Shown piece after piece: positions 9,735-23,100 of a stretch of 64,000 nucleotides of DNA. The position numbers and the translations under genes are program-made. Location of the stretch: contig JAKLMB010000035.1 of the NCBI GenBank assembly GCA_022813625.1, positions 124,001 through 188,000 of the forward strand, given 5' to 3'. The notes below the pieces were generated by a model that worked only from the letters and a program-made list of their open reading frames with translations, searched no databases and was not told the DNA's origin. Positions within the stretch are counted from its first letter, which is position 1; each line of letters begins with the position of its first letter. Source of the DNA: Aaosphaeria pasadenensis. Lineage: Eukaryota > Ascomycota > Dothideomycetes > Pleosporales.

Positions 9735-11149
9735 GTTGGAGGTTGGGTTGATGAGAAAGTCGGATTGATGAGCTGTACGTGTGAGGGGATGAAGTTGGGA
9801 TCAGGGGTTCAATTGAGTGTAGAAGTGAGTTGAGTTGGAATTGAGAGAGATGAGAGATGGTGGACGTTCTTGATTCTTATAAAGGAGTATCGTGGCGTCG
9901 TTGTCGTCTTCGCTGTCGTGTTGTGAGACTAAACTCTCTGATTGATGAAAAAGGTAGTTGTAGTAGTTCGTAGTAGCTGTAGTAGTTCAATTTGCCCCGC
10001 CTACATCATAGCTATCCCACCCTCCTCCCACCTCAACCCATGCAAAACGGCCCGATTATCCCTCTACGGAAAGCGACCACTTGCAAAGCTGTTAAAGATA
10101 CCTCGTTGGGCATGGTGCGCCGACTTTTGCCACCTACGGACACTATCAACACCCTGAACCCACCTTATGCGCAACACCGTCGTGGGGTCGATGTCGGGCG
10201 AAATGCATTGAAAAGAGTTTCGTTGGGGTGGTGAATGGCGAAAAACCACGTTGATCACTGCCGAGGTTCGATAAATCTTCTACGGAGTTTCCGGACTTTG
10301 GATTGGTAAGACGTCGTCCTTCAACAACTCGACTTTCGTTGGAATTTGGGAAGTTGAAGAGTCACAATCCGGCAAGCTTCGTCCCATAGTAGCAGCACAC
10401 GATCTTGCGCATTGCGTGCTCCTAACTGCAGAGCCGTCGCGGTAATCATCGTCATCCAGTGAGTCAGAGATCTGTTCATTGCATCATCGCATTCTATTCC
10501 CCAACTCTCTGCTCAGGGTAAGTAAATTCTTCCATAGTCGTCAACGCTCAAACAAATCACGGTCACAGCATTGCCATACGGGAAACGTTTCTCCAGTCAA
10601 TGGTAAAGTAGAATTGCTATCGCTGTTGGTTAATTCCAATTGACTGGCTAATCCGACCGCTCGTCCTTCGTAAATGAAGGAAGAAGAAAACAATTGCTCC
10701 TCGCTGTGCTCCTTGCTGTCGGAGGGTATCATGCTGATGTGAAGGATTCGATCTCGTTCGTCGTCGTGTACGGTCTTGCGTGTGCAATGATGCAGGCACG
10801 CGTGCATTCGTGGGAGCATAAACAAAAGGCTCTCCACCATATCGTATCGTGAAACCACGCTGAATACCCCGTACACGGATAGAAGCAATGGTTGGGAAAG
10901 GAAATAGAACATCGAAAAAAGAAGAGAGAACACCACCCTTCGTGCTGGCTAATGAGCAGACGAAAGTCTGCGTGAAATAGAAAACCGCCGATAACGCCAT
11001 AATATGCCTGTCCCAATTGAAAAACTTCCGGTAATGCTGTTATACAGGGAATACCATTACGGCATGTCCCGATTTTCTCTTTTTCTTGGGAGGAAAGTCC
11101 ACCAGACGAGTGTCGCTGTTTCAAGCGACCTTATGCCCTTTCAGGCGAC
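9735..11149. other. Gene-free stretch, 1.4 kb
   Basis: It contains the promoter side of the oxidoreductase and the 3' side of the Ser/Pro-rich gene. A TAGTAGTTG/TAGTAGTTC microsatellite lies near 9951-9990. Several overlapping minus-strand frames between 10541 and 11124 have no domain and no coding bias I can see. Confidence 0.5.
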
Positions 11150-12400
11150 TCAATCCTCCCAGATGGTCTCCAAGTCCAGGTCTCCTCGCCTTTCGGCACC
11201 GCAGACACTCCATCTCTTGCGAGCATCTCGCTTGCCGAATCCCAAGGTGCGCCTCTCCCCGGGAACATCCAAACTGGACCTCCTCGTTCCTTCCTCGCCG
11301 TCCTTGTCGCCCTCCACGATGGCCCGCATCTTCGCAATGCGCTCTTCCTCGATCGCCTCTGCCTCGGCATCTGGGGTGTCGGGGATGGTCTCGAGAGACG
11401 AAATGGAGGGACTGCGGGAGCGCATGGAGGTGGGGGTAGATGGCATCGAAGAGGTAACCGAAGATGAGTAGGTAGAGCTCGTACCGGGGAACGGCTCATT
11501 GAACTTCTGGGCAGAGAGCAGCGGGGAGCTGGGGTTCGACGTCGGCGTGCGAACAGCAGGAGAGCTGATTGCCGAGCCGAAGGGAACGGTATGATACAAG
11601 GGCGAAGCCGGACGCCTCCTGTTGGGACGAGGAAGGGGTCCATTGGATGCATACGTAGGGGACGAGTGGATGAGTGGAGTATATGACAATCCACCACTCG
11701 CCCGAGGCGTCAACTCCAACTCGGCATCCTCGGATATATCGCAAACGCTGGGCGCACCCGAGTGTATATACGAGTCCTCTGCCAACTTCATCGGGCTCCG
11801 TGTCCGCTTTGGAGAGCGGAGAGGAGAGGCCGGGCGATGGAAGGGTATGGGAGAGGGTGCAAGAGAGAGGTGGCCGCTGGAGTTTATGACCGAAGGCAGC
11901 GAGTGTGCGCGAAGCATGGGAGGAGCGCTGAGGGAGCTGGAGCTGCTGTGGGAGCGTAGGTGCGAGCGGGAGTATGGAGATCGGTTGCGCGGACGGGGAC
12001 TGTGGGTGGAGAACATGTCGAGCGCCGAAGGGTCGGTCTGCGCGCGCGGCGTAGTGGGTCGTCGCTGGTGCTGGGAGGTGAAGCTGTCGTCAGAGGAGTT
12101 GCTCGTCTGGCGGCTGAGAGAGTTGAGTTCGCCCATTGTGGAGAGAGAGGAGGTGGAAGTGCTGGAAGTGGTGGTAGGCTCTTCTTCAATGACGGGAGGG
12201 ACCGTGGTCATGGCCTTGAGGCGCTTGATGATATCGGTGGTGTCGTCGAAGTTGTCGGAACTCGTATCGGGGTTGGCCGTAGTGTTGCTGTCCTGGGGGA
12301 GTTGCCGGTGGGTAGAGGAGGCAGCAGTCGACGTGGAGGCGGATGAGGAGGGAGAGGGAGAGTTGGCGGGAGGGGAGCAAGAGGAGTCGGGGGTTGTCAT
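11150..12400 (-). CDS. Conserved fungal Ser/Pro-rich (basic proline-rich) protein
   Basis: Intronless, 416 aa, mostly low-complexity Ser/Pro/Thr/Arg with many SP and TP sites (SPRPRNRSPYSRS, PLRSPKRTRSP), hence probably disordered and a proline-directed kinase target. The C-terminal part is more ordered: SSLETIPDTPDAEAEAIEEE followed by RIAKMRAIVEG, and ending KRWSVCGAERRGDLDLETIW. This matches ascomycete proteins usually annotated 'basic proline-rich protein'. No membrane segment or signal peptide. Molecular role unknown; a nuclear or signalling scaffold is only an inference. A long open frame antisense to it is a composition artefact. Confidence 0.75.
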   Translation of the reverse strand: MTTPDSSCSPPANSPSPSSSASTSTAASSTHRQLPQDSNTTANPDTSSDNFDDTTDIIKRLKAMTTVPPVIEEEPTTTSSTSTSSLSTMGELNSLSRQTSNSSDDSFTSQHQRRPTTPRAQTDPSALDMFSTHSPRPRNRSPYSRSHLRSHSSSSSLSAPPMLRAHSLPSVINSSGHLSLAPSPIPFHRPASPLRSPKRTRSPMKLAEDSYIHSGAPSVCDISEDAELELTPRASGGLSYTPLIHSSPTYASNGPLPRPNRRRPASPLYHTVPFGSAISSPAVRTPTSNPSSPLLSAQKFNEPFPGTSSTYSSSVTSSMPSTPTSMRSRSPSISSLETIPDTPDAEAEAIEEERIAKMRAIVEGDKDGEEGTRRSSLDVPGERRTLGFGKRDARKRWSVCGAERRGDLDLETIWED

Positions 12401-15400
12401 GATGGATGAAGAAGACGACGGGTAGTATACATAATAGTAGACTAGACTAGGCGGTAGGAGATGGAAGGGGAGTTAGGAGAGCGCAGGTAAATGAGGTGAG
12501 GTGGAGACAGGAGGAAGTGATGATATGAGGAGGATAGGTTGTTAGGTAGTGCAACTGCAGTGCATGTACCTAGCAGTAGCAGTAGTGAAAGTGTGCAGTG
12601 TGCATGTGCAGAGGTAGTGCAAACGCAGTAACTAATGCATCCAGTAGTGACGGCGGTCGGGTATGGATTGGGTACGTATTGGGTATCGTGGTTGTAAGGT
12701 TGTGTAGTGGTAGTGGTGGTCGTTGTAGAGATTATTGGTGGTAATGGTACCGTATCGGAGAGAGTGAAAGGGAAGAAGAGAACAGGCCAGTCCAGTCTTG
12801 ACCAGTCTTGACCAGAGCAGCTAAAAAGATGGGGGCATTGAGGGGACGCGGAGGGGACCTTGCGCGTTTCAGCCTCCGGAGAGCGAAGGTTGAAGTTTTA
12901 GCGGGGATGGGGTGGAGAATTGTGAGTGGCTCTGGAGCGTTGGTCGGGTTGTATTCCGTGTCGTATCGTGTCGTGTTGCGATTATTGGAAGAGGATGGAT
13001 GGATTAGTTGCGAGGAGGAGAGTTGGATGGTGGATGGGTGGTGATAGAGGTGAGTGAGAGGTGGAGTGGAAAGATGAAGATGAAGAAGGTGAGGAAGGTG
13101 AGGCTGTAGATTGTAGGTGGAAGTGGATGAATTGGATGTTCCGTTCCTGGTGGCCGTTGGTTGGCGTCCAGTAGTGAGGAAGGGAAGGTACGACCGCAGT
13201 AGTAGGTAGTAGTAGCTGACAATGTGGCAGGTGCAGGTGCAGGTGCAGGTGCAGGTCAGATACCCTCAGTCGGGAAGGAACAGCCAGATCTAGACAAGTC
13301 ACGAGTTGATTGTCTTTACCGGTACCTGCTCTTCCTAGTAATTAACTACTACACTACAAGTATCATCAGCCAAATCCAACAAACGAGGGACCAACTCAAC
13401 ACATATATCACACAACTACGATACAACACATACACGATACACAAGCATCACAGCAATCAAACGGCCACTCAAACATCTTCAACCAGCAGCTCGCAATAAT
13501 GTAACTAAGCCCGCCATGCCTACTAAAATGCCCTGCCTAACCCTACCCTACCACCACCACCAGCGCCTGGCCCGGTCCCGTGTTTAGCGCGTCACGCGTC
13601 CTCGGCGTGTGCCCATCGTGCCCATCCCAATACCAATAACGAGTCCCCTAATACCTAATACCTAATACTCCGTACCCAATACAAGTACATACTCCCACAC
13701 ATTGGCACAATAACCTCTCCTTGTCCCTGTCCGCCTGATCTTAATCATCACTGCTATTCCCACCTACCCTCCTTAAAATCTCCGTACCCAACATCAAATA
13801 AACAGCGAAATCAATGCATCGAATTAATGCATACCTTACCTATCAATGCATATCAAACCAAACGCTGCGGACGGAAACAAATACGTCCGAGAAAACACAT
13901 TTTCTGTTTTGCCACCACTACGGAGGTACGGAGTATGTACAAGTAGGTACGGAAGGATAAACAAAATCCCCACATATATTGTATGTAGGTACATGTACAT
14001 GTGTGCCTGCAGGTTCCAGACACGGCGTCTTTGTTTGTATGCGTGGTCTAGACGCTGTGGTACAATAACAATGAACTACCTGGACTCGTCATATTCACAA
14101 ACAATGACAATAACAACGCCTTGACTCTTGAGTCTTGACCTCTTTCCTATGCGGCCGTAGTCTACGGAGTATATTGATAGACTACTTCTACACTGTACTG
14201 TCGAGTCCACTCAGGAGACGGAATATGTACTACACTTGCCTACACTACGAGTACCTGGCTAGCTGGACCCCTATGACATCCCCATCACTCAACCAATCCA
14301 TCGCCCATCCCCAGCCCTCCACTGTTCCTCAGCTCCACAATATCCTTCTACGCTCTACGCCTCTACCCAACATTATCCCACACCGAGAGATTAATTTAGA
14401 TTAGAAAGTACGATCGGGTATCGGGCATCGGCACTAAGTGAGTAGCTAGACCGGATGTGGAGTTTCATCGGGACGCTAGGATGGATTTGGGGGAGGATGG
14501 CACGGATGGTGAGGTTAGTGTACCAGAGATGGGAGACCCCTATTTTGATGAGCTGGGGAGATGGCGATGTGCAAGCTTAGAGGTTGGGTAAGGACGTCAG
14601 GTAGAAAGGAGTTGGGTGTCTGGCTGTCATGTCGAGCGAAGGTCTGTGAGAATCATTGAGGTATTCAATTCATGCTATGAACAGTATCCAAGGAAGTTCA
14701 AGCACGCTGTATAATTAAGAAAAACATAAGATTCATAATCCCAAATGCACCAATCGGAAGAAACAACGATGTAATGCGTGAATTACCTCGTATAAAATCC
14801 CAAATCACAAGAAGTGACGAATCGGAGGATTGTATTGACCCAGAAGGACAAGGAGGAAGAACAAGGGAGAAAGAAAGAAAAGGGAGCAATTGTCCCGACG
14901 GCCCGGAAGCTGGGTGGGAAAATAGAAACAAGAGCATTTTACCTGGATTATGGGTAGGTAGGTTGCAAGGGATTGACGAATTACTGAGTCGTGGAAAGGC
15001 GGAAGGGTGGAAGGGCGAGTAGGGGAGATGGGAAGGGAGGTTAGGGGAATTAGGGGAAGTGGGTACGTTTTTGAGGTGTCTGTGCTGTGTCGTGATGTAG
15101 CATTCAACTACCAACTTGCTTGCTAACTAGTTATAGGCACCAGGTTGTGATGTATTCTTAGATGTTTGACATGATGAATGTCAATATTATAGTAGTCAAT
15201 GTTGTAGTAATTAGTAGCTGATGTTGTGTTCGATGATGGAATCTACGATGCATGTCTGTTTTGAAGATACAAGACTATGCCTGGATTAGGTAGCCTTGCA
15301 CGGTGTGAATGCTCAAGAAAATCAATCCTATCCTTGAATTAGCCAGAGACATCACCAGGTACTTGGCCAGCACCTTATTATTACGGGCTAGATGCTCTGT

Positions 15401-16412
15401 TTTCGGTCGATTCTTACTACATCTCAATCTCTTCCCAAATTGAACAGCCTCGCGACCTTGAATTAAGATCAAGTTGGCAAAGATCATGATTGGGAAAAGG
15501 CGTTGAACAGCTGGACTGAAGCAAAACAGAAGTGCAAAGTCACTCGTATTTCAGGAGAAATGCAAAGAAGCTCCATTGTTTGGGGGAGCTGACGGTACAT
15601 TCTGAGGGATTGATATTTGATGATACACAAGTAATGTTGAATTTTACTAGTGACGTCCAAGTAGCAGTGAAAGTACAAAGTAGAATCTTGTGAGGACGCA
15701 AAAGCTATTGTGCCTACTCTTCACTGGTTACAGTCAACATCTACCGAAATTCCCGCTGTTGGGAGAGGCATCATCCTTTGATAGCGTAGACGAATCTCAG
15801 TAGGCTGAAAAGTACGTAGTATAAAGGCTGTAAGGAACACGCAGCATACGGTACCAAGCGGACATGTAAGGAGTATGAAGTATCAAAGCATATACTACAC
15901 AGAGAAGACACTACACAAAGCGTGCGGTATGAGGAGCAAAGCGTGTTTATGAGTGGTCTTGTTGAAGTTGGACTTCGATTCGTGTTTACCTAAAGACTTG
16001 GGCGACGCGACAGCGAAATATTTGTCTATCTTGGAGTAGTGAATTGGGGGAATGATTAGGTATCCAAGTAAGCCTAAATGACGAATTGGTAAAGGATACT
16101 TGTATGCCCAGTTCTAGAAGACCTGACAGAATTTGAGCTGAATCGAACGCTTGAACCCAGTACTCCATTCATCTCTTGCATCGTTTGCGACAAGTTGAGT
16201 GTTCAAAATAGGTTTCTTCTGACCTCAGCATGGTAAATCTGCTTGAGGGGGGAGCGGACCGATACTACACCACAAGGCAATTCGTAGTTGCACATTAAAA
16301 TGGAAATATCATCTATGCTTCACATCGAAACAAGTCAATATGTACTGTCATTCCTCATTGAGTCTTTAAGCAAATCAACCCAGGGCAGGCCTGTATGGTG
16401 GAGATGCCTCAT
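12401..16412. other. Gene-free stretch, 4.0 kb
   Basis: The left part (12.4-13.3 kb) is rich in GT/GA simple sequence, probably promoter and 5' UTR of the Ser/Pro-rich gene. It includes a GCAGGT hexamer array. The 13.5-14.4 kb part is pyrimidine-rich on the + strand and carries repeated TACGGAGTA/TACTCCGTA palindromic motifs. 14.4-16.4 kb is AT-richer, and I find no convincing gene in it. Confidence 0.5.
13227..13256 (+). repeat. GCAGGT hexanucleotide microsatellite, 5 units
   Basis: Five perfect tandem copies of GCAGGT. They fall in the non-coding region upstream of the Ser/Pro-rich gene. Confidence 0.9.
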
Positions 16413-19400
16413 CTAACGTCTCCGCGGTTGAGATGCCTCATCTACCGCCTCCGCTAGCTTCGACAATACTTCCTCTCGGACGGCTTTCCTGAATTCTGGG
16501 AGTCTCATGTCCCCCACTACGTCACAAGCCACATCACCGGAAAGGCATTTCTTCACTGCCTCTTCATAACTCCTGCCTGCATCTCGTAAGAATCCGCTCT
16601 CAGCAATTTGCAACGCCTTGCCGCACATCAACCCAAAGGGAGATTCCTCATTTACTAACACCTCGTTTTGAACCTTGATATCCTCTACTCCTTTATTGGC
16701 CCACAGCTCAATAAGCTGAATGGCAATTACGTACAATGTCCAATTCAGCGATGGCTCACTCGAGTATGGGACCGTTATATGGTGGCCATAGTGCTTTCGA
16801 GTGGCACTCGAGAATGTGAAATGAGGGCGTTTATCCTTCTCGTTAGCTACAGAGAAGAGTTCGAGGTCTTGCTCGGGCAGCCCCGAATCGTAGATCTGGA
16901 GAATACTGTCAACCAGGTCGTATGCCAGGCGAAACTTTTCGAGAAATCCGTAATTCCTTCTCCGAGAGTTGAGGAACTCTCTATCTCTTAGAAGATAAAG
17001 CTGAAGGGACTCCTCATCAGTAGAGCGAAAGCCGGGGCTTGCGAGCTGATAAATATGACAAATTTCGATGGTCAAATCATCCGTTCTATCAACCAGTAAT
17101 AGTACCATGGCATGTGGTACCGCCTTCATAGGTGTTACACTGACGTGGGCTCGCATGCCAGCATTGAGACCGAATCTAGGCATCGCCTTCCTGATATGCA
17201 TGCAGATCCAACAGTCGATGCATGCACCAAATTTGATCATTGAGCCACTATACGTCTGCCCATATGGAGCTGTGATACGGGATGATGCTAGAAGATGTAT
17301 GCAATTAGGACATAGGCCACGCAGACAGATCCTGCTTGAGTCCTGGCTCAAATTTTTCGAGTTCAGCATCCGTTGGATGAGTGCCTGTAGCATTTTGTTG
17401 TAGTTATAGATGGCTCCAATCCGCTCGTCCAATCGAGCATTGAATGCAAGAGGCCCCACCTTCTTCGAATTCCAGTGAACATGTGCTTGTGACTATCAGG
17501 TATCAGCAAGTCAAAACGACAACGCTGGAATGGAAATCATAGCTAGTACGGGGTTCATTGAATCACCGACTCACCTCTTTAATCTTTTCTGTCAAAAATT
17601 CTTCCACAATTGTTTTGAGGCTGTTTTGCAAAGCGCTCGTAATGTGAGAATAACGGGCATATTCTCGCGGACCGTCTATAATACGAAGGTTATGATTCTC
17701 CAGTAAATTAAAAGCAGAAGCGCTTTTGACCATATTCTCTGACCGAAGGGTGGAAAGGTTATCTTGGAAAGCCTTTTCCTGACCGCGAATTCGTTCCAGT
17801 TGAGTTGCAATTTCCCCTATGCTCAATCCATTTTGTGCCGAAACAGCTGCGTAGGACTCAGCTGCCTTGTTCAAGTCCACAAACATATTGAGTATTTCGA
17901 ATGGGTAGTCCAGTTTTAAATGTACCATCGTAGGATCGGGATTTCGAGATTTCTCTGCGTCATTCGATGAACTATCTTGGTCGCCTGAATGCGCTACACC
18001 AATGGCCTGGGTCGTTTGCAACGACTTGAAATGTTCAAGTACTGCATTGTCACCCACGTCCTTTTCTGGCAGGTTGAGATTGTCCCAGTTCTCCTCGATG
18101 TTGCAGTCAGCTGCATCAAACGAGATCTCTGAATCGAGTGCGAACTGATCTGAGTGATCTTCCTCTTCTCGATTTGCGGAAATAGAAGTTCGTTCTGCCA
18201 AAGAATTCGCGTCAAAGCCACTGTTGGTTTGGTCTGAGTTCTGAGTCGGTTTGTTGTCATACTTGGACACTTGTCGATCGGCAGAAGGCAAAGAAAAATA
18301 AGCAAGTGATTTTAGGTGACCTGCAATATGGTCCATCAATTGTTGTTGAAGATCTGCGTCCACCCCGCGCGATAACTCTTGCGGGATCCGCTCACACAGC
18401 GGACAGACATGCACATCTCTAACTCCCGTGCCTCGACTGCGGCGCGCCAGAGAGTTCATTTGAAGTTCCGAGATATCCGGATGCAGAGCAACTATATGTT
18501 CTCGAAATTGGTTTTCATCATTGAACTCCTGCTGCTCTTGATGGCCAAGGTTGCAAGCCCAGGTTGTCATATGGATCCGCTGGTACCAGACATTGCCATG
18601 GAATGAGTTCATATGATCCACCCACTCTTGCTGTGAGGAGAAAAAATGATAGGAGGTTTTGCACTTCTCGGATATACAGACGTATGGTTGCATGTCCCCT
18701 TCAACATGGGCTCTGCGTAGCAGGTAAGTATTCATCAACACATGTTACTCACACAAAATCCTACCTCCATTCAGGTGGGGTGAGACCTGCGCATTCCAAT
18801 GGTCTGGAACAATAAGGGCAGATGCACCACTGGGGGGCTGTCTCCTGTGGTTCAGGACGCGGTGGGTAATCAATGTCTATCTCCCTTCTTGACTCTCTCC
18901 CACTATTACGGCTAGAAATCACTGTCCGGTTCTTCATTCTCTTGTGTAGCAGACTGCCATCTATCTTGGATGCTTGTGTTAAGGATGGTGCATCGTTGGG
19001 AATTGATAATCGCAGTTTTGGAGGACCGAGATAGGGCATGCTCTTGGGAGCCGTGAGCGGTAGTGAACTCTTCTCAACCGACTTAATATTGGGTAGCTTT
19101 TCAGGAGGCTGAAAGGACATCTTCCTATGATGTCGTTGTTGGTATAAGATCCGCTTTCGTCGAATATGCATCGAATGTCCTAGTTGGTCAGTCAATGACC
19201 TGCGGGCATCGGGAAATCGGCTTCGTGCCAATGTAGATGCAAGATGGGGAAAATAAGAATCGTCTGGACGAGAGTAGTGGACATCGAGATGTGCAGCAGT
19301 CATCGGAACAGTCGATTTCTTTATTGTTGCCGCAAGCTCTAGCAACGTGTCCAGAGCCATTTCGATTGCTTCCCATGTACTGCCTCCATAGCCTCGCCAT

Positions 19401-19824
19401 CTATCTTGTATAGCCCTTTCTTCAGAGATGTCATTGTTATCTGTATCGGAGGTTGTCATATTGGGTGCTCCCTCAGTGAACACTATTGCTGTTGAGAGTC
19501 AGCTCGGTAACGTCAAGAAGGGCAATATAATCTTATCCCACCATCCTGAAGCTTCTCCCAGATAAGTTCCAACAGGCTGATGATAGCGTTCTTCACATCG
19601 CTGTAATCCCTTAACCGCTCATCGAGGGCCAGTCCACCACGGCCTCGAACGCCTAAGTAGTCGCTCCAAATGTTCAATCTCCAGACCAACTGGTCCACAG
19701 ACCTTTTCTCTTGCTCGTCTTTGATAGAAGCAAGAAGATAGTACTCGAATGACGTAAGGCATTGGATAAGCCCATCGAGGATACTTTGAGGTTGCATGGG
19801 GTTAGACTTTATGGCTGGGTCCAT
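16413..19824 (-). CDS. acuF-like C2H2 protein with C-terminal DUF7580-like region (four exons)
   Basis: Exons (transcription order) 19824-19542, 19488-18765, 18712-17575 and 17492-16413 give 1074 aa. Introns are 53, 52 and 82 nt; the first has CTGACTCTCAACAG at its end. Residues 1-95 hold the N-terminal module seen in many fungal C2H2 proteins (VWRLNIWSDYLG, then LDERLRDYSDVKNAIISLLE). Residues about 340-470 carry degenerate C2H2 fingers (YVCISEKCKTSYHFF, EWVDHMNSFH, HVCPLCERIP, LMDHIAGHLK), the 'oxidoreductase acuF' type associated with fungal NLR-like genes. Exon 4 (from about 715) has a Cys-pair stretch, then KFRLAYDLVDSILQIYDSG and NWTLYVIAIQLIELW, ending YEEAVKKCLSG, resembling DUF7580, a degenerate kinase-C-lobe-like module. 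I infer a signalling or allorecognition-type protein; no experimental role is implied. Confidence 0.78.
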
Positions 19825-20176
19825 GTCGCGTTCTTAACATACGGCATCCACGAAATCCGTTTAAGTACGGCCGAAAAGCGACAAAGCCTGACAATCAATA
19901 GGTAGGAAGGGAGATGACAAGTTATGACCAGGCTGTGTTACTCTACATGCCAAGAAATTGCCGTTCAATGAGGGGCAATTGCCGACATGCAGGTGCATCA
20001 TGCAGGATCAACACAACGATTGTGTCACGGTATTCAGATCTCCCCGCACTCGTTGACTGTCATTTACTACCCCTAAAAGGTCTATCTTGTTCTTCTTCGC
20101 TTGTCGCGTACAAGCTAGCAGAGTCTAGTCGAGACAGACGCACGGATAGAGCGCGCCTACGGCACCTACCGTGACA
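19825..20176. promoter_or_regulatory. Shared bidirectional promoter region, 352 bp
   Basis: It separates the divergent start codons of the C2H2/DUF7580 gene (-, 19824) and the DUF7580/kinase gene (+, 20177). I see no clear TATA box. The spacing is short enough that both genes must share regulatory sequence. Confidence 0.5.
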
Positions 20177-23100
20177 ATGTCAGATGAGGAAGGCTGTGAC
20201 ATCGGATCAACACTTGCCACGGATCTTCAGCTTCACATTCAATTTCTCAAAGATATTCACCCCTCCTTCACGGAAGCCCTCACGACGGAGTACGATCTTG
20301 GATGCAAGCCCTTTATCCGAGCAAAACTGGCCGAGATTGGACTCTTAGTCGGCCCACTGACTATACCCTGCAACCTGACGGATGTTCCGGCCCCTTTGAT
20401 AGAACGATGTTGGAAATATCTTCACGAAACTCTAAACCTGCTAGAAACCCTCATGAGCCCACCAAGCTCCACCCGTGTCTTGGAGATTGATTTACAAGCA
20501 GATCAAGGGAATCATGATGTAACTTTTCCATATCTCATGGGTATCATCTGCTGATTTTGTTTAGACCCGATACCCAAAGTTGACGACGCTAAGAGACTTC
20601 GTGTCCTCGCAATACCACTCCAGACAGACGGAAGGCCGAGACAGTGATGACCAATATTCATCACTCCGTGCGCGAGTCATAGAATTCTTCCCCAATTTTG
20701 ATAAAGAGAAGAGATTGGTCGAGGTCATGACACAGCTCATCGCCACTCTGCACCGAATGATTCCTCTCCTCAACAACACTGGCATTCCAGACGTCGTCGT
20801 GGATCAAAGTCAAACCAGCACGGACGTGCACGTCGCAAAGCAAGCACAAACCATCTGCCGGCAGCTGGACACTCTTCTGCGCCTCATGTCGAATAATTTA
20901 GATCCTTTTTGTTTGGATCACACGGCAGGCATCGAGCTATCAAACTTCTTCGATGCGAATTGTGACATTCGCCTACTACTATCCACATGCACAAAAGAAC
21001 CCCAGCAAGTGTGGTATCCAATCCACTGTAAGCGTGACTAGTAGGTTCTTGACACATTCGCACACTTCTTCCCTCACTTTCAGACAAGCAAAAACTGACG
21101 ATGTCACAATAGCGAACCCGAAAATAAGTTCACAAAGCCGTTCCAACTATGCCCTAGTTTGCGGATATGCAGACTACGTCTAATGCCCGTACATCTGACA
21201 TACAGTACTACCACCATCTCGGCCTCGAAAATCCGTGGCCGCGCCCGATTGGACCGTGAGGACATATTGAGTTCCTTCACCTCGCTATCGAATTTCCTGA
21301 AAGAGGAGAGTGATGCAACACGTAAGGCTTTACTTCGACGAGGGGATAGAAGGAGGCTCCAATGCTTATTGTCCCTAAGTCTACTGTATTTGTTTAAGAA
21401 TGCATGGTTCGAAGGGGCATGGAATCCCAATGGGATTCTGTTCCCTTCAGTCTCTAACTCATCTCAATTCAAAACACCATATGCGTTTGGACGACTTAAA
21501 ATAACGAGCAGCTTTGGTGAGAAATCTGATGGCACTGAAGACTGGGATGTTGGAATCTTTATGGCGAGTTTTGGATTGCTCCTACTAGAAATTGAGTTCC
21601 AAGAGCGCCTCGAACTTTCCGAAGAAGAAAAACAGGAGAAATTTGGGGTCGAGATCGCGCTCGACCGCCACATCAAAGCCTACAAGGGTGACATCGAATA
21701 CCCACTCTTGAAAGTTCTGCTTGTCTGCCTGGACTTCAATGCCTTCGTTGAAGACTTGGAGGATCCGTCGCTACAAGAGGATGACTTGAAGCATCGATTG
21801 GTTATATACCAAAACATACTCACGCCAATCAAAGACATGCTTACGATTGGCTTCCCGGAAATCGCCTCCAAAATTCCGGACATTCAACAAATACGAGAAC
21901 TTAAATCAGACTGTGAAGAAAAGTCATCTTCTGTGCTGAACCAGACGGCCACGAGTGGGAATATTCCGTTCAGGACGAAAGCGCAACTCTGCACGATCGA
22001 CCAAGAGCCGAAACCAACAAGTGCATCAACCACCCCTTCACGGCCAGCAACAGTGTTGCCCATAGTAAACAGTCCGGACAACAGAATTGTGCCACGGCAT
22101 CGTGTCCATGTCACCGAAGACTCCGTCCCCTGGATCGTCACAAACCATCTCGGCTATGGCCTCAACTCCATCATCGAAAAAGTGTATCTCAAGGCCACAA
22201 CCACCCAATCGCAATCACCACCTGCTCAATTCTACGCCCGAAAATTAATTGCAGGCCCCAGCGCCCCGCAGGCAAAAGACAGCTTCCTCAAGGACATCAG
22301 CAAGGAAGCCGACATAATGAAATCGCTCACCCACCAGCACATCGTCCGCCTCCACTCAACATACACGCTCAAGAACAAATTCGCCATCATAATGAGTCCG
22401 GTAGGAGACATGAATCTCGCGGAATACTTTGCTAGCGACACGGAGCCGGGCTCGCAGTCGGATTCACACATGCGCTGCTGGTTCGGCTGTCTCACCATGG
22501 CGTTTGCGTATCTCCATGCTAAGAAGATCAAACATAGGGACGTCAAGCCTGGGAACATACTTATCAAGGGGTCGGAGGTCGTGCTGACCGATTTCGGCAT
22601 CTCGAAGGATGCTTGGGAGGACATGTCGACGAAGACTACAGGCCGCGTGGATCGACGGACGGAAATGTACTGCTCCCCCGAAGTCGAGGAGTGGGATGAG
22701 CGGGGCAGGAGTTCAGACGTCTTTTCGCTGGGATGTGTGTTCCTAGAGATGGTCACGCATCTTCTTCGGGAGCACAGGTGCACAGTGGAAAGACTTCATC
22801 GACAGGTCACGGATGAGTATGGAGTCAAGAGCTATTGCAAGTCGCTGGAAAAGGTTCTGGATTGGATACGGGAACTCTATTCCGCCGCGAAGCAGCCGCA
22901 AAATATGTACGGTGCGGGCTGTGTACAGGTAGATGGGGCGATGATTCTACCAGCTCTAGAGTGGTGCCTCGCCATGTTGCTTCGTAATCCGAAGCAGCGG
23001 ATCACTGCTGAAGCACTGGCTTCTGTTATTTCGCGTACAGACATGAATGTCGGCGCGATGAGCGGGGCTACCTGGATTGGAGCGTGTTGTGAACACGACG

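Noticed and set aside
10541..11124. Three overlapping minus-strand frames of about 130 codons with hydrophobic stretches
   Set aside because: They overlap in different frames and resemble AT/pyrimidine-rich non-coding DNA; no family match.
11622..12425. 267-codon plus-strand open frame
   Set aside because: Antisense to the Ser/Pro-rich gene. Its Glu/Gly/Arg/Val composition is what reversed Ser/Pro codons give.
13224..13499. Frame starting with Ala-Gly repeats
   Set aside because: It begins at GTG, and the repeats come from the GCAGGT microsatellite; the rest is low complexity.
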